From IMG/VR virus record IMGVR_UViG_3300024344_000020, positions 1 to 52,254 of that record: a stretch of 52,254 nt of DNA; one strand, 5' to 3'. Shown piece after piece: positions 7,108 through 16,816 of the stretch. How positions within the stretch are numbered: the first letter of the stretch is position 1; each line of letters begins with the position of its first letter. Origin of the DNA: a virus. Below the pieces are notes generated by a model, which worked only from the letters and a program-made list of their open reading frames with translations, was not told where the DNA came from and did no database searches. A program made the translations under genes and the position numbers.

Positions 7108-10100
7108 ATGACTATTCTATTATCGCAAGAAGACTTAGATACATATGGTGAGACTACTGAAATAGAACAAACAGAAGTAGCTCCAGTTGTTGAGGATACA
7201 AATAATGTAGTACTCTCTCAAGACGACTTGGAGAAGTTTGGTGGTATTACTAAATCACAAACTACAGCGCATATAGATGAGGCTTCTGACCCATTGTTCC
7301 AAGATGATGAAGTATCAATGGGTACTAAGTTTGCCTATGGTTTCCAGAAACAGCCTACTGACGTAGAGAACTTAGCTATCTATCTTGAAGCTAAGTATCC
7401 TATGCCTGGTTGGTCCACCTCTCATACATTGCCAAGTAAAGAAGGCAGTAGTTTCTTTAAGAGTGTTGATGAATTATATGGTGAGGGTTTTGAAGATAAG
7501 CCAGAAGATGAACGTAGAGAATTAATTCAACAATATAGACAAGAGTATATTGCTAGAGAATATCCAGTCCTCTCAGCTAAAGAAAAGACAGAGGGTAGTG
7601 AGTACGACAGAAGTTGGTCAGAAGCTGTAGGGGCGTTTACAGGTTTATTAGCTACACCTACAACATTAGTCCCTATAGGTCATACGTATAAAGCTGCCTC
7701 AGGTATAGGTGCTTTGTTAGGTTTCTCATATGGTGTGACAGAAGGCCTTGCTGAAAAAGGTGAGGTGGATTGGAATACTACTGGCACATATACTGCAGGT
7801 GGTGCTGTCTTGAGCCCTCTTATGATATGGGGTGGTAGACAATTTACTACACGCTTTAAGAAAGCTATGGACACCCGTAACCTTAAGAAGCAAACTAAAT
7901 CTGCAGAAGAATTAATAAATACATATGACTCGTTAGTCTATGAAGCAGTACATAAAGGTGAGACTGACCCTACACTACTATTTAAAAGACTTAACCAGAT
8001 GTTAGGTGTTACTAACGATGATTTAACGCAAGCTGCTAAGTTGGCTGAACGTAAGATATATGTACCTACAAAGAAAGAAGCTGACTTATACTTTGAAACT
8101 ATAGCACACGTTGAAGGTAAAGCTGCCAAACCTGGTGGTGGTTTCGATGAATATCTAGGTGTACTTAGCACACGTGTTAAAAATATAAACGTACCTATCT
8201 GGCACAGACTACGTAAATTAGAGTATAATCAACACGCTAGACTACATACTAACTATACTGAGGTAGCTCCTTTCTTAGAGGGGCTATCTAAAGTAAAAGG
8301 ACCAGAGAAAGATGCTTTGATTCTGAGCCTATATAATGGAAAGAATAGACAAGTAGAAGCCTTACTTAAGAAACAAGGTAATATGGAGCTGTTAGATGCC
8401 TTTAAAGCCACACAACAAACCTTAAATAAGCTACACCAAGAAGCTACTGACGCAGGACTAACATTAGGTTATAAAGAAAACTACTTCCCTAGAATTGTTA
8501 AAGATGTTGATGGTATGCAACAGTACTTTGGTAAGGATAGACGTGATGAGATTCTAAGAATGATTGAAGATGCGGCTATTGCTAAGGGTGAAATACTAAC
8601 TAAAGCAGAGCAAGCAGACGTTGTTAATAATTATCTTATCGGTAAGAAGTATTTAGTAGGTGGTAAGTTTACTGCGTTTAATAAAGAACGTAAGATTGAG
8701 ATAGTAACTCCTGAACTATTAAAGTTCTATGAAAATCCTGAGCAAGCGTTACACACGTACATTAGACGTGTTGTATCAGAAACAGAGAAGAAGAAGTTCT
8801 TTGGTAACGCTTGGGAGAAAGGTGGTCTAGATAGTACAGATATTGATGAGTCTATTGGTAGATTACTTCTAGAAGAACGTAGGATAGGTAACGTAGCTCC
8901 AGGTGATGCTACTGAGTTAGGTAGATTATTACAGCTAAGGTTTGGTCCAGGTGAACAAGGACCTAAGAAATGGATTCAAGCGTCTAAGAGTATATTATAT
9001 GCACAGACACTTGGTAACCCAGTATCAGCTGTTACGCAGTTAGGTGATATATTTCTATCCTCATATAAGAATGGTATTAAACCTACAGTACAGGCTCTGT
9101 TATCTAAGAAAAAGATTAAGTTAGCTGACTATGGCTTCACGGATATTGCTGAAGAATTTGCCTCTAAAACTAGAACAGCTGAATTTATGCGTAAGACATT
9201 TAAGTGGGGTGGTTTTAGTAGGGTTGACAGATTAGGTAAAGAAACATTACTTAATAGCTCATTCCTAAAGTACACAAAAGAAGTAAGTACTCCTGCAGGA
9301 ATGAAAGCCTTTAGAAAGAAATGGAGAAAAGCTTTCGGTGATGACATCAACGAGCTGGCTGAGAACTTAAAGAACGGTAACGTTGATAACGACCAGGTAC
9401 GTCTCTTGCTATGGCACGACTTATCTGATATGCAGCCTATTTCATTATCTGAGATGCCCGCTAAGTATCTAGCAAGTCCAGACGGTAGAGCGCTATATAT
9501 GCTTAAGACGTTTACTATTAAACAGTTTGATATTATGAGGAGAGATGCTTTCCAATTAATGAAGAATAAAGAAACAAGAGCTGAAGGTGTTAAGAACTTA
9601 ATTAAGTACGCTACTATCTTTACTGCAGGTAATATGACATCAGATAGTATTAAGTCTTGGATGTTAGGTAGAGAATATGACATAGAAGATTCATCTCTTA
9701 ACTCCCTATGGAGACTTATTGGTTTAAGTAAATACTCAGGTGAGCAGCTTGGAGATAAACCTTTAGATGTTATCTGGGGTTTAGCTAAACCACCTATAAA
9801 TATTTGGGGTGATATGTTATCTGCAGCGCAGGACGCTATGGACTTTGATGACGATACTGAAGCATCTGATAAGTGGGTCAAGGGTGTACCTATTGTAGGT
9901 AAGCCTGTATATGAACACTTGTTAGGCGGTAAAGAAGAGTATCAAGATAAGATGGACAAACAGCGTAGAGGTTTTAGACGTGGAGGTATAGTCGCACAAG
10001 CGAACCGCTTGGGTTTTAATGAGGGGGGTAATGTTCAAAAAAACCCTTGTGAAGGGAAGGAAGGCTTAGCACTACAAATGTGTAATCTTAAACAAGAGGT

Positions 10101-13100
10101 CAGGGATAAGACTACTTGGAATGTAGATAAAGATACTAAAGTATTTCTTAACTTAGGTAAAGATAATGTAGGTATACAATACAGACGTTCTTTTAATAAA
10201 GGGGGTGAAGTATCCCAAAACACACTTCCAATATCTACAGAGTCTCAAATCTTAGTTGATAATGAAAATGTACCGTTTGTTGATAGGATTATTAATCCAC
10301 AAGATTATCCATACCCCGATGAAAATAAAGATGGCAGCATATCTACGCACCTATTATCTGCTGAGGTTGACGAGGATGGCTCTGCTTACGTCTTTCCTAC
10401 AAAGGTGTACCAAGATAAGGGTTATAAAACTTATACCGAGAATGAGCGTTTTCAGGCGTTAGAGGATGCTAAGGCTGCAGGCAATGCTATTAAGTTTGAT
10501 GATATTGATAAGGCTGTAGACTTCTCTAAGAACTATAAGACTGATGCGTTTAAAAAATACTATAGACGTAAGCCTTTAACAGAGGATGTAACTAGTAACT
10601 TAGATAAGATATATAATACTCCTTCCAACATAGGAGATGCTTGGGGAAAGAGAGCTCTTAATATGCAAGAGACTATACAGAGAGCTAAGAAAGGAGATAT
10701 TAATGCACTTAAATTTGCGTATCATATCTTTGGAGATTTATTTGGTGGTGCTTGGGATACGGGTGGTGAGTTAATAGGTACTACTACAGATACCGCTAGG
10801 GTTAATGCTCGTTATACTTTCCCTGATGCTTATAGTATGGTTGCTGATACTCTAAATTCAGCGGGTAAAAAAGCACTTGAAACAGATATTGCCCAGAAAG
10901 GATTAAAAACCGCAGGTGATATCTATGAATGGTATCAAAGTTATAAGGAAGAAGACCCTATTGGTGCTAAAGATTTAGAAGCTGGTGCTAATCTATTCCC
11001 ACTTGCCTTCCTAAAATTTAAGGGGTTAAATAATCAGATGGATGATTTAAACATCCCTAATAAGAAAGATAATGTGTTAGAGGGTGAGGTACTTTCTCCT
11101 GAAACTTCTAAGTATCAATTTAAACCTAACTCAGATACACCACATATAGATGTTAATACTACTGAGCGTTTTAAATATATAGGTGAGAAAGCTCAGAGTG
11201 ATATGCACGATGTTAATAAACTATTTAATCCTGATGTTATCAATAAGGCTTTACAGAGTACAGATAAGAATACTAATGTTGTTTATATGACACCTGGGCA
11301 GTTCTTAACTCTAGCTAAAACACATACCTCTACTTCTGAAACAAAGAAACTTGATAGAGTTAACAAAGCTATTAATGATGGTAAGCAACTAGAAGATATA
11401 CCTACGTTAACAATGACAGTAGTTAAAGGTACAGATTCTAAGGTAACTAACCACGATGGTAGACATAGGGCTATGGCACTTGAAGGTTTAGGGATAGGAC
11501 TTATACCTGTTAGAGTAGTAACAGAAGGAGTTAAAGAAGGTGTACATCTAAGGACGGTTACGAATGAAGATGGTAATGAAGTTTATTCATTCCCTCATAG
11601 TGCAGTTTATAATAGACAACACTATGGTGATACTAAGACAATAGAAAATAAGCGTTATAGTTTAAAGGATAATAGTGAACTTGTGGCATTAGCTGAAGGT
11701 CTAACAGAGTCTGGTGGTTTTAAATATAAGTTACCTACTATGTTACTTGACCTAACAGTTAAAGAAAAGATAGCACCTAGTAAACCTTCTCACTGGAAAT
11801 ATACTATTAGTCGTTGGGCTAAGAAAGGTAAGATTAAGAAAGAGGAGTTAGAGGATTCTAGAATTATGAATTGGTTAGAATCCCAAGACAAAGAGACTAA
11901 GATATCCACTGAAGATATCTTTACTTTTATGCAAGAGAACTCCCCAATGCTTAAGACATACACAAGTAAGGTACAATCTAAAGCTGATATGGAGTGGTTG
12001 AATAAGCAACCGTTATACCAAAAGAAAACTAAGTTACAAGAAGAGTATCACAACAAGTTGGGAGAAGTGGCGTACCTACAGGAAGCAGCAAACATAAGCA
12101 GTGAATTATCTCCTATTCACACTGCCCTTATAAAAGAAACTGCTGACTGGGTACATCACGTTTCTGTAGAGGATGTAATGACTCCTGGTTATAATTCATA
12201 TATTACCGCCACGAGTGACCCTGAAATATACGCATTTCTCCTTAAGTCACCATATAATAAAAAAGCTATTAAGGCGGAACGAATTAATGCTAAGTTACTT
12301 AATGATACTGATAGTATATTTCATCCAGATAACGCATCTGAATTTAAACCTAACGATATAGTTCCATATATGTTAGGACAAAGTAGCCCAGAAAAAAGAA
12401 ATGGATACATTGCTCAAGCGATTATTGAAAGACTTAATCAAGCATATATAAGAGCACCTGAGGGGCGTAGACGTAAAGAACTGCTAGGTAACTACGTAGA
12501 TATTATGCTAGCTAGTTTAAAAGCTAAACTAACTAAAGATACTTTTGAATATGAAAAAGGTACTAAGCTACGTAAATTATCTAAAGAAGCGATGGAAAGA
12601 ACAGCAGGCGATGTATCAGCGAATACTTGGGGTACGTTTGCACTACCTAATATGCGTGGTAAGCCTGTAACTATTCTTGTTCAATCTAAAGTAGGTAAAG
12701 AAGACAGACTTAAAAAACTTAAAGACTTTCGTGATATTGTAGCTAAATACTCAGCAAGCAGCTGGGGTGATAAGGTGGATGGGATTTCAACCTTAAGAGA
12801 TAGAATTGATAGGTTGGAAAAAGACAGAGATACTAATCCTGCAGACCAACGTCTATTTCCTATATCACGTCTACTGAAAGAAAAACGTTTCTTGAAAGAA
12901 AGACTGGCTACTTTTAAAAAGGAAACAGGTGTTGCTTGGGACGATAGACATAACTACATAGATAATGTTGAAACTGATATATATAAAGAGCCTCATTGGA
13001 CTGGAACATATGGTGAATCACCTCTTAAGAAAGGTATCCCACAAGAGAATATCTTTATGCATATTAGAGGTAACATCATTAAGCAAGATAGTTTAGGTAG

Positions 13101-13923
13101 AGGCAATGGTTTGTTTATTACTGAACAACAAGCTCAACCACATCAAGAAGCTATGGGGCATAAGATAAATTTTGAAAATCTAGCTGAGCTATCTCCTGAG
13201 TTAAGGAATATTAGTGGTTATGCTAAGACAGGTATAGGTGTTGAAGTACGTGAGCTTATTGATAAACGTGATAAGATTCAAAAAGCTGTTGATAACTTAT
13301 GGGATAAAGCACAGAAAGCAACTCTATCCGAAGAGTATTCCAAGACTGATTTGCCAGTTAGTGAACACCCTATGTTTAAGAAAGTCTCTAAGCTAGTTGA
13401 ACCACTAGATAAAGAAATAGCTGATATTGATTTACAATTAAAGAAGTTAACAGGTTTACCTGGTAATGAAAGTATGGTTAACGTTATTAATAATACTCTC
13501 CCTGATACTCTATCACACAAGAAAGACTGGACACCGTTAGCAATGAAACAGTCAATCAAGTACGCTATTGATAATAACCTTAACTATCTAGTTCTTCCTA
13601 TTGAGCGTCACACTATAGATGTGATTGAGCAATGGGGAGGAAAAGAACGAGGAGTGATGCAAGCTATCATAGATAGGAACTCTATTTACTCACCACGTGC
13701 TTACCGTGATATTGTTAGGAAATGGGATAAAGATGCTAAACCGTTTGAAAGTGAATACATAGATAGAGATGGTAATGGTGATTGGGGAGAAACGGATATA
13801 CACAAAGTTATCGTACTCCCAATCACTGAGGCTATTAAGAAAGGATTTAAGGAAGATGGGTTATTAGCGTATCGTAGAGGTGGCTTAGTTACACAGATGA
13901 AAGCTCTGACTCTAAGTGCTTAA
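7108..13923 (+). CDS. Giant internal virion / polyvalent ejection protein (2271 aa)
   Basis: A single 2271-residue frame with several regions. Residues about 178-250 hold hydrophobic glycine-rich segments (membrane-insertion type). Residues 280-950 are helical. Around 953-975 there are GG motifs (RRGGIV, EGGNV). Residues about 1075-1150 carry DGSISTH...YVFPTKVYQDKG, a phrase recurrent in phage virion proteins. About 1434-1474 is a ParB/DdrB-like segment with NHDGRHRAMALEGLG. About 1960-2170 matches the large polyvalent-protein C-terminal pattern (NIFMHIR...GLFITEQQAQPH, then LAMKQSIKYAIDNNLNYLVLP). It probably enters the cell with DNA. No lytic transglycosylase or RNA polymerase motif is visible. 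Its last 35 bases overlap the convergent gene 13889-14098. Confidence 0.8.
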   Translation: MTILLSQEDLDTYGETTEIEQTEVAPVVEDTNNVVLSQDDLEKFGGITKSQTTAHIDEASDPLFQDDEVSMGTKFAYGFQKQPTDVENLAIYLEAKYPMPGWSTSHTLPSKEGSSFFKSVDELYGEGFEDKPEDERRELIQQYRQEYIAREYPVLSAKEKTEGSEYDRSWSEAVGAFTGLLATPTTLVPIGHTYKAASGIGALLGFSYGVTEGLAEKGEVDWNTTGTYTAGGAVLSPLMIWGGRQFTTRFKKAMDTRNLKKQTKSAEELINTYDSLVYEAVHKGETDPTLLFKRLNQMLGVTNDDLTQAAKLAERKIYVPTKKEADLYFETIAHVEGKAAKPGGGFDEYLGVLSTRVKNINVPIWHRLRKLEYNQHARLHTNYTEVAPFLEGLSKVKGPEKDALILSLYNGKNRQVEALLKKQGNMELLDAFKATQQTLNKLHQEATDAGLTLGYKENYFPRIVKDVDGMQQYFGKDRRDEILRMIEDAAIAKGEILTKAEQADVVNNYLIGKKYLVGGKFTAFNKERKIEIVTPELLKFYENPEQALHTYIRRVVSETEKKKFFGNAWEKGGLDSTDIDESIGRLLLEERRIGNVAPGDATELGRLLQLRFGPGEQGPKKWIQASKSILYAQTLGNPVSAVTQLGDIFLSSYKNGIKPTVQALLSKKKIKLADYGFTDIAEEFASKTRTAEFMRKTFKWGGFSRVDRLGKETLLNSSFLKYTKEVSTPAGMKAFRKKWRKAFGDDINELAENLKNGNVDNDQVRLLLWHDLSDMQPISLSEMPAKYLASPDGRALYMLKTFTIKQFDIMRRDAFQLMKNKETRAEGVKNLIKYATIFTAGNMTSDSIKSWMLGREYDIEDSSLNSLWRLIGLSKYSGEQLGDKPLDVIWGLAKPPINIWGDMLSAAQDAMDFDDDTEASDKWVKGVPIVGKPVYEHLLGGKEEYQDKMDKQRRGFRRGGIVAQANRLGFNEGGNVQKNPCEGKEGLALQMCNLKQEVRDKTTWNVDKDTKVFLNLGKDNVGIQYRRSFNKGGEVSQNTLPISTESQILVDNENVPFVDRIINPQDYPYPDENKDGSISTHLLSAEVDEDGSAYVFPTKVYQDKGYKTYTENERFQALEDAKAAGNAIKFDDIDKAVDFSKNYKTDAFKKYYRRKPLTEDVTSNLDKIYNTPSNIGDAWGKRALNMQETIQRAKKGDINALKFAYHIFGDLFGGAWDTGGELIGTTTDTARVNARYTFPDAYSMVADTLNSAGKKALETDIAQKGLKTAGDIYEWYQSYKEEDPIGAKDLEAGANLFPLAFLKFKGLNNQMDDLNIPNKKDNVLEGEVLSPETSKYQFKPNSDTPHIDVNTTERFKYIGEKAQSDMHDVNKLFNPDVINKALQSTDKNTNVVYMTPGQFLTLAKTHTSTSETKKLDRVNKAINDGKQLEDIPTLTMTVVKGTDSKVTNHDGRHRAMALEGLGIGLIPVRVVTEGVKEGVHLRTVTNEDGNEVYSFPHSAVYNRQHYGDTKTIENKRYSLKDNSELVALAEGLTESGGFKYKLPTMLLDLTVKEKIAPSKPSHWKYTISRWAKKGKIKKEELEDSRIMNWLESQDKETKISTEDIFTFMQENSPMLKTYTSKVQSKADMEWLNKQPLYQKKTKLQEEYHNKLGEVAYLQEAANISSELSPIHTALIKETADWVHHVSVEDVMTPGYNSYITATSDPEIYAFLLKSPYNKKAIKAERINAKLLNDTDSIFHPDNASEFKPNDIVPYMLGQSSPEKRNGYIAQAIIERLNQAYIRAPEGRRRKELLGNYVDIMLASLKAKLTKDTFEYEKGTKLRKLSKEAMERTAGDVSANTWGTFALPNMRGKPVTILVQSKVGKEDRLKKLKDFRDIVAKYSASSWGDKVDGISTLRDRIDRLEKDRDTNPADQRLFPISRLLKEKRFLKERLATFKKETGVAWDDRHNYIDNVETDIYKEPHWTGTYGESPLKKGIPQENIFMHIRGNIIKQDSLGRGNGLFITEQQAQPHQEAMGHKINFENLAELSPELRNISGYAKTGIGVEVRELIDKRDKIQKAVDNLWDKAQKATLSEEYSKTDLPVSEHPMFKKVSKLVEPLDKEIADIDLQLKKLTGLPGNESMVNVINNTLPDTLSHKKDWTPLAMKQSIKYAIDNNLNYLVLPIERHTIDVIEQWGGKERGVMQAIIDRNSIYSPRAYRDIVRKWDKDAKPFESEYIDRDGNGDWGETDIHKVIVLPITEAIKKGFKEDGLLAYRRGGLVTQMKALTLSA

Positions 13924-14098
13924 CCAACTCATCTAACTTATGATTACACTCCCTAATAAGGACACTATATAAGTTCTTATCGGAGAAGTCTTTAAATACA
14001 TTATCAACTTCCTCTAAAGGCAGACCACTTAGTTCAACGGTGATTCTGCCTTTCTTATCTAAGAGTACTTGAAATCCTACTAGCTTAGCTTCACTCAT
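13889..14098 (-). CDS. Small protein at the distal end of the minus-strand region, unknown
   Basis: A 69-residue protein beginning MSEAKLVGFQVLLDKKGRITVELSGL, likely a beta-rich start followed by a helical C-terminus. It starts 4 bases inside the methyltransferase stop (ATGA overlap), so it is the last gene of the minus-strand run. Its 3' end overlaps the convergent giant gene by 35 bp. I do not recognise a family. Confidence 0.65.
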   Translation of the reverse strand: MSEAKLVGFQVLLDKKGRITVELSGLPLEEVDNVFKDFSDKNLYSVLIRECNHKLDELVKHLESELSSV

Positions 14099-14682
14099 AG
14101 TTGTAAGTAAACATCCAAGTTACCTGCTGTATCCTTACCATCTGATAAATCATACTCTAGTACTTCAATGCTATGTTCCTTAAATTTATCTAACCACCAA
14201 GTAGATGGTTTAACTGTTAGATGTAGTGCTTTAGTTATGTCGTGTTGTCCTCTTGCATCTAAATACAAGGCAATACGCACAACTGCTTTACCCTTAGGTG
14301 CAGCACGTTTCATATTCTCTAATAGATTATCAATACTCTTAGGTGGTAAGTGCTCAAACACATCACAAGAATAGATGAAGTCAAACTCTCTATCAAAGTC
14401 TTGTAGCTCACCTAAGTCCATAACATATCTATACCCCTCTAATTCAGGAAAAGATAGTGAGTTATCTGCTATGTCAGTACCGTAACAATCAACACCTTTA
14501 TCCCTAAAATGTTTAATAACGTGACCTTCACCAGAACCAAACTCGATAAGAGATTTGATAGCTACTAACTTGTTGGATACATTAAACTTATTCTGTGTTA
14601 TAAAATTAATACCTGGTTGGTGCTTTCTATACTGCCCATCCTTATATAAGTCTTGATACTTAGACTGTTCTTCTTTGTTCAT
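14095..14682 (-). CDS. SAM-dependent methyltransferase (class I)
   Basis: A 195-residue protein. Motif I, LIEFGSGEGHVIKHF, lies at about residues 44-58, followed by GTDIAD (acidic ribose-binding position) and a motif IV-like FIYSCDVFEHLPP. This is the arrangement of small class I methyltransferases of the Methyltransf_11/23 type. The substrate cannot be told; related proteins modify small molecules, sugars or proteins. It overlaps the upstream glycosyltransferase gene by 4 bp and was probably co-acquired with it, which hints at glycan or surface modification. Confidence 0.85.
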   Translation of the reverse strand: MNKEEQSKYQDLYKDGQYRKHQPGINFITQNKFNVSNKLVAIKSLIEFGSGEGHVIKHFRDKGVDCYGTDIADNSLSFPELEGYRYVMDLGELQDFDREFDFIYSCDVFEHLPPKSIDNLLENMKRAAPKGKAVVRIALYLDARGQHDITKALHLTVKPSTWWLDKFKEHSIEVLEYDLSDGKDTAGNLDVYLQL

Positions 14683-15353
14683 TTGTTATCCCTATATAGT
14701 GTAGCATTTAATTCCTCAAACCATTCAGAAGCGTACTCAACATCTACATACTCATTAAAGTACGGGCCTCCTAATGTATAATGTACTAGCTTAGCATCTT
14801 CTCTAGGCTCATCATAACCTACTAGATGATTCCATTCATTAGGTATTTCACCTATAAGGTTATCATCTCCTAACCATTTGAATTGATGTAGGTCTAAACC
14901 ACTAGCTGTGTTTACATATTTCAACGATAAGCTCTTACATTTACTGTTGTTAAATAACACAGCACTAGACCAATTCTTTTTATCGTACTTAGTCTGTGTT
15001 GCACCTAAGAACTTAACAGTTTCTTTAGGTACGTGATTATGTTTAACACACATCACTGCATACTTATCGTCACAGTAATCAAACAACTTATCTATATCAT
15101 CCAACACTAACATATCACAGTCAATGAATAATGACCACCCTTCGTAGTTAGATAGATAAGGTGTTAAGAATCTAGAGAAACTAAAGTCTGTAGATTGTAG
15201 TTCGTTCTTATCTCTATTGAAGATATCTTCTAAGTTGTCTAGCTTGATGGGTGTAATAGATATAGGTTGTGTAGCACGATTTAAGATACTGTGTGCTAGT
15301 ACGTGGTACGCTACTGCTTCTCTACTATCATAACCTATAAATATATTTAACAT
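14679..15353 (-). CDS. Glycosyltransferase, GT8-like
   Basis: A 224-residue protein starting MLNIFIGYDSREAVAYHVLAHSI, the typical nucleotide-sugar-binding start of GT8-like enzymes (GYD-E...). A DxD-type metal motif is in LFIDCDMLVLDDID at about residues 86-99, and a late HYTLGGPYF resembles the conserved C-terminal H-x-x-G of the family. It should transfer a sugar from a UDP-sugar. Such genes are widespread in marine phages, and the acceptor (DNA, virion or host surface) is unknown. It forms a 4-bp overlap with the downstream methyltransferase. Confidence 0.82.
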   Translation of the reverse strand: MLNIFIGYDSREAVAYHVLAHSILNRATQPISITPIKLDNLEDIFNRDKNELQSTDFSFSRFLTPYLSNYEGWSLFIDCDMLVLDDIDKLFDYCDDKYAVMCVKHNHVPKETVKFLGATQTKYDKKNWSSAVLFNNSKCKSLSLKYVNTASGLDLHQFKWLGDDNLIGEIPNEWNHLVGYDEPREDAKLVHYTLGGPYFNEYVDVEYASEWFEELNATLYRDNK

Positions 15354-15559
15354 TATGTTCCCTTCTTTAGTGCTCTGATATCTCTCTCGTATGCATCTCT
15401 TAGTTCGTACATCTGATATAGATGTTCTTCATACTTCTCTGAATTAACTACGTCCATCTCTAATGCAAAGATACCCCTCTCTAAATTCTCAAGGTTCTTC
15501 TTAACTACTTCGATATCAGATATATCTAGTTCTTGAACTTGTAACGTCTCAGGCTTCAT
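15353..15559 (-). CDS. Small helical protein, unknown
   Basis: A 68-residue acidic protein made almost entirely of charged helix (IEVVKKNLENLERGIFALEMDV...), likely a short coiled coil. It overlaps the upstream gene by 11 bp and the glycosyltransferase start by one base, so it is translationally coupled to both. No family is recognised. Confidence 0.6.
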   Translation of the reverse strand: MKPETLQVQELDISDIEVVKKNLENLERGIFALEMDVVNSEKYEEHLYQMYELRDAYERDIRALKKGT

Positions 15560-15866
15560 TTTCTAGTTCTCTTATTTCATTCTTAAGATGTGCTATCTTA
15601 ATATGTTTATCGTTGTCTTGTCTATAAGCAAGTAAGGTATCAATAAGACTATCAATGTTCTCAAACCTGAACGGTATATATCTACCTATACTATCTTCAA
15701 TACAGAACTCATCGTTACCATTAAGACCTATTCTGAAACCATCTACTAAATTATTCTCAGACCAATCAAAGAACTGACCACCAGCTACATACTTCTTCTT
15801 ATCTGTTAGTATGTTATATTGTAGTGGTGCTTCATCTCTTAAACTTTGTATTGTTACTACTGACAT
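15549..15866 (-). CDS. Hypothetical 105-aa protein
   Basis: A 105-residue soluble protein, with a beta-rich first part (FRIGLNGNDEFCIEDSIGRYIPF) and a helical end (IKIAHLKNEIRELENEA). An AAGGAGG ribosome site sits directly ahead of ATG 15866 and is contributed by the end of the small membrane-protein gene. No family recognised. Confidence 0.6.
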   Translation of the reverse strand: MSVVTIQSLRDEAPLQYNILTDKKKYVAGGQFFDWSENNLVDGFRIGLNGNDEFCIEDSIGRYIPFRFENIDSLIDTLLAYRQDNDKHIKIAHLKNEIRELENEA

Positions 15867-15867
15867 A

Positions 15868-15981
15868 TTATCCTCCTTGATTCATTGAATGTAAGATACC
15901 TATAATTATTGTTGTTATTAATATTGTTGTGTACATATTATCTATCCATAAAAATTCTACTATACCATAAAATATATCCAT
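15868..15981 (-). CDS. 37-aa membrane microprotein
   Basis: A short frame with ATG at 15981 and stop TAA at 15868-15870. AGGAG lies 6 bases upstream, inside the end of the ParB-like gene. It encodes 37 residues with one hydrophobic segment, TTILITTIIIGIL, at about residues 18-30. It links the ParB-like gene and the gene at 15866 with almost no gap. Its function is unknown; a small inner-membrane peptide is likely. Confidence 0.5.
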   Translation of the reverse strand: MDIFYGIVEFLWIDNMYTTILITTIIIGILHSMNQGG

Positions 15982-15987
15982 TGTCAA
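15959..15987 (-). promoter_or_regulatory. Possible internal sigma70 promoter
   Basis: On the minus strand TTGACA (15987-15982) is followed after 17 bases by TATAGT (15964-15959), five of six matches in the -10. It overlaps the start of the 37-residue gene and could boost the distal genes ending in the glycosyltransferase and methyltransferase. A chance match in AT-rich DNA is possible. Confidence 0.4.
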
Positions 15988-16424
15988 CTCCTAAAGCTAT
16001 CTTTATTTCTTTTCCAGTCATTTCTCATACCTATACATAAGTTACTTGATTGTTTATAGTTATCTAATACAACACACTCTATGTGCGTAAAGCCACCATA
16101 CTTAGCCATATGGAGACGTTTACACCCACACCTTACTTGGGGTACTACTTCAGAAGAAACGTCTGGATATGGAAGGATATCAGGCTCTGGGATAGGGTGC
16201 GTCATCTGTGCCCATTCTTCTCTACTAACAGGTGCAACAACTATAGGATTTTTCATTCCCTCTGCTTCAATAGATTTTAGTACAGCTTGATAGTTAATGT
16301 TGTACTCTTTCTTATGAGGTAACTCATTGATATAATAATCTATATCTACATAAGGATATAGAGTATCAATAGCTACTATCTCTGTGTTACCCCACTCAGT
16401 AGCCCTTGACTTTAATATCTTCAT
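15984..16424 (-). CDS. ParB-like (ParB/sulfiredoxin fold) protein
   Basis: A 146-residue protein. The middle carries the ParB N-terminal-domain pattern: an IDTLYPYVDID strand, then VLKSIEAEGMKNPIVVAP, and finally VRCGCKRLHMAKYGGFTHIECVV, which is the R-x-G-x-x-R-L...A...G signature of the ParBc fold. Phage members of this family include nucleases and nucleotide-binding proteins; which activity applies here cannot be told. There is no helix-turn-helix partner domain, so plasmid-type partition is unlikely. It overlaps the upstream nuclease-like gene by 4 bp. Confidence 0.75.
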   Translation of the reverse strand: MKILKSRATEWGNTEIVAIDTLYPYVDIDYYINELPHKKEYNINYQAVLKSIEAEGMKNPIVVAPVSREEWAQMTHPIPEPDILPYPDVSSEVVPQVRCGCKRLHMAKYGGFTHIECVVLDNYKQSSNLCIGMRNDWKRNKDSFRS

Positions 16425-16816
16425 CGTGTAGCTACTGCATCAGTAATAGGTATGTACGCTATCTCTTTATCTATCCAATCCTTACGACCAAAGTCTGTTT
16501 GAGCAGGTAGCTTCTTAGTAAACCAATTAATGTTTAACTTATTAGGATGAAACAAGTAGACAGTTTCCTTACCATCCTTAGGCATACTAACAGCGTAGAT
16601 AAACTTATAGTTGTTATCGTTAGCGTACTTAGTATTCCAATCGTACTTCATCTTCTCAATAAGTGTATCATCATAGAATGTACGTCTACATTTAATCTCT
16701 AACATAACGCCGTGCTCTTCACAGAACGCATCATATCGTGAGTAGTTATCCTTTTCTTTCTTAAATGTATACTTACTTGTGTTGTTTAATAAATCTATTA
16801 CTTGTTGTTCGTTCAT
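16421..16816 (-). CDS. Putative PD-(D/E)XK-type nuclease
   Basis: A 131-residue protein. YSRYDAFCEEHGVMLEIKCRR at about residues 24-44 has the spacing of a PD-(D/E)XK site: an Asp at the end of one strand, then E-I-K in the next. A helix and the strand FIYAVSMPKDGKETVYLF follow. It lies between the RusA-like resolvase and the ParB-like protein, with 4-bp overlaps on both sides, which suits a DNA-processing role. The fold assignment rests on one motif, so the enzymatic call is moderate. Confidence 0.5.
   Translation of the reverse strand: MNEQQVIDLLNNTSKYTFKKEKDNYSRYDAFCEEHGVMLEIKCRRTFYDDTLIEKMKYDWNTKYANDNNYKFIYAVSMPKDGKETVYLFHPNKLNINWFTKKLPAQTDFGRKDWIDKEIAYIPITDAVATR

Noticed and set aside
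9129-9881. 250-codon minus-strand open frame
   Set aside because: It lies wholly inside the giant ejection gene. Its product is Ser/Leu-rich shadow sequence without motif or start signal.
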